A stretch of 10,027 nt of DNA from Gemmatimonadales bacterium (GTDB taxonomy: Bacteria; Gemmatimonadota; Gemmatimonadetes; Gemmatimonadales; GWC2-71-9), in assembly GCA_030601605.1 (NCBI GenBank), contig JAUVTI010000062.1:1-10027 (forward strand). The letters run 5' to 3'. Shown one piece after another: positions 6,533 through 10,027 of this stretch (positions are counted from its first letter, which is position 1; every line of letters starts with the position of its first letter). The translations under genes and the position numbers were made by a program. The notes under the pieces are model-generated. The model saw only the letters and a list, made by a program, of their open reading frames with translations, searched no databases and was not told the origin of the DNA.

Positions 6533-8106
6533 GTATTGCTCAATTCCAGCCCCACGACCTGCACCAGCTCCCTTCGCTTCACCTTCCCGCTCCCGGTCAT
6601 CGGGAAGGTGTCGAAGAAGCGGACGCGGTCCGGGACTTTGTAGTCAGGCAGTTGCTCTCGGCTGAAGTCCTTCAACTCATCCCCCGTCACTATCGCTCCC
6701 TCCACGGGGATTACGCAGGCGCAGATGAGCTCCCCCAGGATCTCGTGGGGCACACCCACCACGCACGCGTCTTCCACCGCTGGATGCGTGCGGAGGACAT
6801 CCTCCAACTCCCGCGGAAAGACGTTGTAGCCGCCGCGTATGATCATCTCCTTGCAGCGGCCCACGATCGTCACGTAGCCATCCTCGTCGACGATCGCGAG
6901 ATCGCCGGTGAGGAAGAAGCCCTCCGCGGTCATCGACCGCTTGGTCTCCGACGGCATGCGGTGATAACCCGCCATGACGTTGGGACCCCTGACGGCCAGC
7001 TCGCCAACTGCCTCCGGACCGTGCAATGACCCGTCGGTGAGGTCCGCCACGCGCACCTCCACCCCATCGATCGGCCGCCCCACCGATTTCTCCCGCATCT
7101 CCGCGGGATCGTCGAAGCGCGTTACCGACACCGTCGGGCCCGTCTCGGTCAGGCCGTAAGCGATTTGGACGTCGTTCCACTGCCGGATCCGCCGTACGAG
7201 GTCAACGGAGACCGGGGCTCCGGCCACTACGCCGGTCCTGACAGTGGAGAGGTTCCGGCTCCCGAACGATCGGTCGTTCATCAGGAGCTGGAACATCGTG
7301 GGCACGCCGGGGAAGACGGTGATTCGCTCGCTCTCGATGAGATCCAGAGCCTCGGGAGGATCGAACTCGGACTGGAGCACTACCGTCCCTCCTGCAGCGA
7401 ATGCCGTCGTCACCATCTGCATACCGAACACCGTGAACAGCGGCACAGAGACGAGCACCCGATCCTCACCGGTGAGGCTCAGGGTCTCGGCCATGTGGCG
7501 TGCCGTGAACATCAGGTTGCGGTGCGTGAGCACCACTCCCTTCGGCTTGCCCATCGTTCCTGACGTGTAGATCATCGCTAGGGGCGTGTCGGCGGGATCA
7601 CCGGCCCGGGTTTCCACCTGGCCCACCCGCCTGCCCCTCGTTACCAGGTCGCTGAACTGGAAGACCCTGTCGTCGTACCAGAAGTCCTCCTGCCCTACCG
7701 TTATCAGGTAGTGCAGATCGGGCAGTTCCCCGATCAGGTCCTCGAACAACTCGAGGTAGTCCAGCTCACCCAGCGATTCGGCTGCCACCGCCAAGCTCGC
7801 CTCCGCGTTGCGGAGCTGATACTTGAGCTCGTGGTAGCCCAGGGAGGGATAGAGCGGCACGAATACGGCGCCCAGCTTGGCAGTTGCGAGCAGCGCAATG
7901 ACCCATTCGGGCCAATTGGGCAGGTCCACCGCGAGCCGGTCGCCGGCCTCGATCCCCAGCCCGGCAAATGCCGCCGCCAGGGCGTCTGCCTCGGCGGTGA
8001 CCTGCTGGTACGTGAGGCGGCGATTGCCGAAGACCAGGCACTCGCGGTCTGGATGCTCCCGAACACCCTGCTCGAACAGCTCTGCCAGGTTGTACGTGCC
8101 TGTCAA
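6529..8106 (-). CDS. AMP-dependent acyl-CoA synthetase/ligase (FadD-like)
   Basis: This ANL-superfamily enzyme activates a carboxylic acid with ATP to an acyl-adenylate and then forms the CoA thioester. Numbered from the start chosen here (525 residues), the phosphate loop YTSGTMGKPKG is at 180-190, YGLTETGP at 317-324, the ribose-binding Asp402 in TGD, the hinge GRCKEM near 416-421, GGYNVFPRELE after it, and the catalytic C-terminal lysine in TGSGKVKRREL is Lys508. The pattern fits medium- or long-chain fatty-acid or related acyl-CoA ligases; the substrate cannot be read from sequence. I choose TTG at 8106 because GGAGA (8117-8113) lies six bases upstream. TTG at 8121 would add five residues but has no ribosome-binding site. 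The gene lies 75 bases after yjbQ and overlaps the NYN gene by four bases, so it probably heads the ligase-NYN-glycosylase block. Confidence 0.92.
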   Translation of the reverse strand: MTGTYNLAELFEQGVREHPDRECLVFGNRRLTYQQVTAEADALAAAFAGLGIEAGDRLAVDLPNWPEWVIALLATAKLGAVFVPLYPSLGYHELKYQLRNAEASLAVAAESLGELDYLELFEDLIGELPDLHYLITVGQEDFWYDDRVFQFSDLVTRGRRVGQVETRAGDPADTPLAMIYTSGTMGKPKGVVLTHRNLMFTARHMAETLSLTGEDRVLVSVPLFTVFGMQMVTTAFAAGGTVVLQSEFDPPEALDLIESERITVFPGVPTMFQLLMNDRSFGSRNLSTVRTGVVAGAPVSVDLVRRIRQWNDVQIAYGLTETGPTVSVTRFDDPAEMREKSVGRPIDGVEVRVADLTDGSLHGPEAVGELAVRGPNVMAGYHRMPSETKRSMTAEGFFLTGDLAIVDEDGYVTIVGRCKEMIIRGGYNVFPRELEDVLRTHPAVEDACVVGVPHEILGELICACVIPVEGAIVTGDELKDFSREQLPDYKVPDRVRFFDTFPMTGSGKVKRRELVQVVGLELSNT

Positions 8107-8107
8107 A

Positions 8108-8119
8108 CCCTCTCTCCCC
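8108..8119 (-). promoter_or_regulatory. Ribosome-binding site deciding the ligase start
   Basis: The purine run GGGGAGAGAGGG reads leftward from 8119 and contains GGAGA at 8117-8113. It is correctly spaced (six bases) for TTG at 8106 but lies downstream of the TTG at 8121, so the shorter product is favoured. Confidence 0.6.
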
Positions 8120-8181
8120 AAACGTCGGGAACCGTTGAAACTAACAGACTTACGAGGTCGCTACAAGCTGAGGGCGGGTCC

Positions 8182-8601
8182 TCACTCCCCCAGGACCTTC
8201 ACGATCACCCGCTTCCTGCGCTTCCCGTCCCACTCGCCGTAGAACACCCGCTGCCAGGGACCCAGGTCCAGCTCGCCCTTCGTGATGGGCACGATCACCT
8301 CGTGGCCTATGGTCAGGCTCCTCAGGTGCGCGGCCCCGTTGTCCTCGCCGGTCAGGTTGTGCCGGTAGCGGTCGGGCTCCCACGGCGCCACCGTCCCCTC
8401 GAGCCACTCGAGGATGTCGTGCCACAGCCCCGACTCGTGGTCGTTCACGAACACCGAGGCGGTGATGTGCATAGCCGAGACGAGCACGAACCCCTCCTGC
8501 ACGCCACTGGCCTCCACGTGCTCGACCACGGTGTCGGTGATGTCGATGATCTCCTGCCGCTGCTTCGTCTTGAACCAGAGGTACTCGGTATGGGATTTCA
8601 T
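8182..8601 (-). CDS. yjbQ: YjbQ/UPF0047 family protein (secondary thiamine-phosphate synthase type)
   Basis: This 139-residue single-domain protein belongs to the widespread UPF0047 family. E. coli YjbQ has weak thiamine-phosphate synthase activity, but the physiological role of the family is not settled. Matching features are SAMHITASVFVND (residues 42-54, with His45 and Asn53), YRHNLTGEDNGAAHLRSLTIG (part quoted; His81, Asn82 and His92 are the likely metal-site cluster), and KGELDLGPWQRVFYGEWDG at 108-126. Family members begin directly with a short segment like MKSHTEYLWFKTK, so I place the start at ATG 8601. The frame is open another 51 codons upstream to 8754, but that part is Pro/Arg-rich and encoded by repeats, so it is not credible as protein. 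No Shine-Dalgarno precedes the ATG; the leader there is C-rich. It is co-directional with the HNH gene upstream and the ligase downstream. Confidence 0.9.
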   Translation of the reverse strand: MKSHTEYLWFKTKQRQEIIDITDTVVEHVEASGVQEGFVLVSAMHITASVFVNDHESGLWHDILEWLEGTVAPWEPDRYRHNLTGEDNGAAHLRSLTIGHEVIVPITKGELDLGPWQRVFYGEWDGKRRKRVIVKVLGE

Positions 8602-8607
8602 AGGATC

Positions 8608-8631
8608 GGGGGGTTGGGGGTGAGGGTCAGG
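8608..8631 (+). other. G-run cluster just upstream of the yjbQ start
   Basis: Runs of 6, 5, 3 and 2 G (8608-8613, 8616-8620, 8624-8626, 8630-8631) separated by 2-3 bases lie on the + strand, which is the template strand for yjbQ. The yjbQ mRNA leader is correspondingly C-rich and has no Shine-Dalgarno. Three long runs plus a GG could form a two-tetrad or bulged G-quadruplex in the DNA; this is a structural possibility, not a demonstrated one. Confidence 0.45.
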
Positions 8632-8647
8632 ACCGCCAAAGGCGCGC

Positions 8648-8668
8648 GGGAAACGGGAAACGGGAAAC
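8648..8668. repeat. Three tandem copies of GGGAAAC
   Basis: GGGAAAC repeats exactly three times (8648-8654, 8655-8661, 8662-8668) in the non-coding stretch 47 bases upstream of the yjbQ start. A short perfect array like this is prone to slippage, so copy number may vary between strains. Confidence 0.85.
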
Positions 8669-8739
8669 GTACGACCGCGCGAGTGCCGGTGCGAAGGTGC
8701 CTGCAGCGGCGAGGCACAGGCGGTCGCCGTAGCGAACGT

Positions 8740-8795
8740 CAGTACGCGGCGCAAGTCGCACCCGCTGCCAAGAGGAGACGGACGCCCGCGTACTG
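8740..8795. repeat. 10-bp inverted repeat in the yjbQ-HNH intergenic region
   Basis: CAGTACGCGG at 8740-8749 is matched by its exact reverse complement CCGCGTACTG at 8786-8795, with 36 bases between. It could form a cruciform or RNA stem, or mark the ends of a small mobile or REP-like unit. The right arm abuts the first copy of the direct repeat at 8797. Confidence 0.5.
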
Positions 8796-8796
8796 C

Positions 8797-8874
8797 AGTT
8801 CGCGGAGGTGACTGACTGGCCGAGCCGCAGGAACCCAGAGGTCGAAGTTCGCGGAGGGAAATGGCTGGCCGAGC
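8797..8874. repeat. Imperfect 29-base direct repeat, 49-base period
   Basis: Two copies (8797-8825 and 8846-8874) share AGTTCGCGGAGG at their left ends and CTGGCCGAGC at their right ends, with a variable 7-base middle, giving 25 of 29 identities. A decayed third start, AGTTCGC, occurs at 8888-8894 just before the HNH stop codon. With the arrays to the left, this fills the 298-base gap between yjbQ and the HNH gene, in which I see no gene. Confidence 0.65.
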
Positions 8875-8899
8875 GACTGCACTGAGAAGTTCGCAGCGG

Positions 8900-9451
8900 C
8901 TAGAGCACCCGCAGCTGCCGCAGCGTGGCTTCGCCGTAGAACACCCTGATGTACTTCTCCTGAATCAACGTCAGCTTGCGCACCGCCCAGGTGAGGTACA
9001 CGAAGTGAGGCTCCGCCGGCAGCCGCTGCAGATTCATGCCGCACTCTGCGGGCAGGCGGTTGCCCTTGCGGGTGTTACACGTCGAGCAGGCGGTGACGAC
9101 GTTGCTCCAGTCGTTGGTGCCCCCGCGGGACAGCGGAACGAGGTGGTCGCGCGTGAGGCACTCGCGGAACCCGAGCTCCGACTCGGAACGGGAGCAGAAC
9201 TGGCAGCTGTAGGCGTCGCGCGCGAAGAGGAACGTGTTGGTGACCTGGCGGCGGAACCTGCGGGGAACGTGGACGAACCGCACCAGGCGGATCACGGCCG
9301 GCTTGGGGACGCTGAGGCGCGCACTCCGCATCATGCGCTCGCCGTCGGCCTCCACAATCTCAGCCTTGCCGTCGATGACAAGGCGAAGGGCGCGACGGAT
9401 CGGTACGAGCGTAAGCGGTTCGAACGACGCGTTCAGAGTAAGACAGCGCAC
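8900..9451 (-). CDS. Stand-alone HNH endonuclease domain protein
   Basis: This 183-residue protein has the layout of a common bacterial HNH family. The N-terminal MRCLTLNASFEPLTLVPIRRAL (abbreviate to LNASFEPL, residues 6-13) and DGKAEIVE are family hallmarks, followed by a CxxC zinc knuckle (Cys83, Cys86), the catalytic RDHLVPLSRGGTNDWSN (Asp102-His103, Asn117) and the second knuckle CSTCNTRK (Cys122, Cys125). All HNH residues needed for metal-dependent nicking are present. There is no RuvC, methylase or DNA-recognition domain, and no neighbour suggests restriction or homing; the role of these widespread orphans is not known to me. I choose GTG at 9451 because AGGAGA at 9463-9458 lies six bases upstream and relatives start at this point; the frame is open upstream to 9520. 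A terminator-like hairpin lies just upstream. Confidence 0.88.
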   Translation of the reverse strand: MRCLTLNASFEPLTLVPIRRALRLVIDGKAEIVEADGERMMRSARLSVPKPAVIRLVRFVHVPRRFRRQVTNTFLFARDAYSCQFCSRSESELGFRECLTRDHLVPLSRGGTNDWSNVVTACSTCNTRKGNRLPAECGMNLQRLPAEPHFVYLTWAVRKLTLIQEKYIRVFYGEATLRQLRVL

Positions 9452-9457
9452 CGTCAC

Positions 9458-9463
9458 TCTCCT
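9458..9463 (-). promoter_or_regulatory. Ribosome-binding site deciding the HNH start
   Basis: AGGAGA six bases before GTG 9451 is the best Shine-Dalgarno in this region. The in-frame GTG at 9457 is directly adjacent to it and so too close to be used. Confidence 0.7.
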
Positions 9464-9472
9464 GCCGACCCA

Positions 9473-9507
9473 CAAATAACCCGCCTCGCTCAAGCCGAAC
9501 GGGCGGG
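9473..9507 (-). terminator. Terminator- or attenuator-like hairpin in the HNH leader
   Basis: Read leftward, CCCGCC (9507-9502) plus CGTTC (9501-9497) pair with GAGCG (9491-9487) plus GGCGGG (9485-9480). There is one G-U pair, one bulged A (9486) and a GGCTT loop, and the stem is followed by TTATTTG. It lies 160 bases after the upstream stop at 9668 and only 22 bases before the HNH start. It may end the HD-type gene's transcript. If the HNH promoter lies upstream of it, it would act in the HNH 5' leader as an attenuator. Confidence 0.5.
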
Positions 9508-9522
9508 AGGAGTCTGGCACAA

Positions 9523-9549
9523 GCTATACCGATGGCTAAGGCATTGCAA
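9523..9549 (-). promoter_or_regulatory. Weak candidate promoter for the HNH gene
   Basis: Read leftward, TTGCAA (9549-9544) and TATAGC (9528-9523) each match four of six sigma-70-type consensus bases, but the 15-base spacer is short. It lies in a relatively AT-rich patch of the 216-base gap 9452-9667. If real, the transcript would begin upstream of the hairpin at 9473-9507. The rest of this gap shows no gene. Confidence 0.22.
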
Positions 9550-9667
9550 TAGGCCGCGTTACGGGATCGGAGCCCCGGCGGGTCCGGAGGGCGAGTGCCC
9601 GGGAACCTGGCGCGAGTGTACAGAACCAACCTCAAATAGGCTGTAAGGGATCACCCCGGGTTGTACC

Positions 9668-10027
9668 CTACACGCAGTAGTCACCCGGCGTTATACCGAA
9701 CTTCTCCGGATCCGTCAACTTCAGGATCCTCCGCCTGTCGGAACCATCTGGTCCCCTCTCGGCGAGGTCTACCACCGGGCCGTCGGTGAGCCGGTTGCCG
9801 TCCGCTGTGTAGACGATTCGCACAAGTGGGTGGCTGATCTGGGTCGGGTCCGGGTTGGCGCCGCGCACGATACCGACCTCGCGCGTATCGAGCACGACGC
9901 ATGAGCCGACCGGGTAGACGCCTACGAGGTTCGTCAGGGCCTTGGCGATGATCAGATCGATGCCGAGCCGCTCGTGGTCGTCCAGCAGCTCCTGGATGAT
10001 CTGGTGCGGCAGCAGCGGCTCTCGGGC
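9668..10027 (-). CDS. C-terminal part of a probable HD/HD-GYP-type phosphohydrolase
   Basis: The frame is open to the window edge, so 119 C-terminal residues are visible and the start is outside. The visible part reads LLPHQIIQELL, then LIIAKALTNLVGVYPVGS, VVLDTREVGIVRGANPD, PLVRIVYTADGNRL, VVDLAER and a final LTDPEKFGITPGDYCV. The order helix, L(I/V)GVYPVG, a Val-Leu-Asp-Thr-x-Glu-Val/Leu-Gly strand, and a late VDL...L plus ID/GI..Y is what I know from the end of bacterial HD-GYP-type proteins, which hydrolyse cyclic di-GMP. The catalytic HD and GYP motifs lie upstream of the window, so activity cannot be judged. Another HD-domain signalling protein with the same tail is possible. It reads in the same direction as the HNH gene, 216 bases downstream. 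Confidence 0.6.
   Translation of the reverse strand, partial: AREPLLPHQIIQELLDDHERLGIDLIIAKALTNLVGVYPVGSCVVLDTREVGIVRGANPDPTQISHPLVRIVYTADGNRLTDGPVVDLAERGPDGSDRRRILKLTDPEKFGITPGDYCV

Noticed and set aside
8101..8106. TTGACA on the minus strand as a -35 promoter box
   Set aside because: It coincides with the start codon region of the ligase and has no -10 box at a suitable distance; it is probably chance.
8130..8170. A promoter between yjbQ and the ligase (TTGTAG, 17 bases, TAGTTT on the minus strand)
   Set aside because: The -10 matches only three of six bases, and the 75-base gap is also compatible with one transcript. Too weak to list.
8602..8754. A 51-residue N-terminal extension of YjbQ
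   Set aside because: The family begins at MKSHTEYLWF. The extension is Pro/Arg-rich and encoded by the repeats and G-runs.
8648..8874. A CRISPR-like array in the 8602-8899 gap
   Set aside because: The heptamer array has no spacers, the 29-base repeats occur only twice with internal variation, and no cas gene is present.
8900..9451. IscB- or Cas9-like HNH protein with a guide RNA in the adjacent repeats
   Set aside because: The protein lacks any RuvC segment or bridge helix and is only 183 residues; it fits the stand-alone HNH family.
9644..9667. A hairpin just after the HD-type gene stop (GGGATCACC with GTTGTACCC)
   Set aside because: The arms mismatch at several positions and no T-run follows on the minus strand.

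Overview
The window is high-GC, gene-dense bacterial DNA with one gene every 1 kb or so. It carries no tRNA, rRNA, CRISPR array, transposase or phage gene that I can see. A lineage such as Gemmatimonadota, or another soil or sediment phylum with an outer membrane, would fit. Support for this is the GC content, a large secreted M14-type peptidase, an outer-membrane-type small protein with a cleavable signal peptide, and a LabA-like NYN protein. The placement is inference from gene content only.

The left third (1-4073) reads rightward: the 3' part of kbl (threonine catabolism), a secreted zinc carboxypeptidase-like M14 protein, and a small signal-peptide protein that looks like an outer-membrane beta-barrel. 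The peptidase gene is interrupted by an in-frame TAA at 2843-2845. The same frame stays open and homologous-looking to 3364, so the two pieces are one gene broken by a nonsense codon, a recoded gene or a sequence error. A local GC dip (2821-3060) coincides with the break. A strong hairpin at 4103-4131 separates this arm from the convergent leftward arm.

The right two thirds (4154-10027) read leftward. In transcription order they hold the C-terminus of a probable HD/HD-GYP-type protein (cut by the window edge), a stand-alone HNH endonuclease, a YjbQ/UPF0047 protein, an acyl-CoA synthetase-type AMP ligase, a NYN-LOTUS RNase-like protein with a long RGG/K/A/E-rich disordered tail, and a 3-methyladenine DNA glycosylase. 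The last three form a tight block. The ligase and NYN genes overlap as ATGA, and the NYN stop lies inside the TAGGA that also serves as Shine-Dalgarno for the glycosylase. They are therefore probably co-translated, although their activities (lipid or acid activation, RNA processing, alkylation repair) have no textbook link.

Two non-coding stretches stand out. The 298 bases between yjbQ and the HNH gene (8602-8899) hold a G-run cluster, three tandem GGGAAAC units, a 10-bp inverted repeat and a 29-base direct repeat at 49-base spacing. The 216 bases between the HNH gene and the HD-type gene hold a terminator-like hairpin 22 bases before the HNH start, which could be an attenuator or the end of the upstream transcript. 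The most rewarding items for follow-up are the interrupted peptidase, the NYN-LOTUS-RGG protein with its coupled neighbours, and the repeat-rich yjbQ leader.
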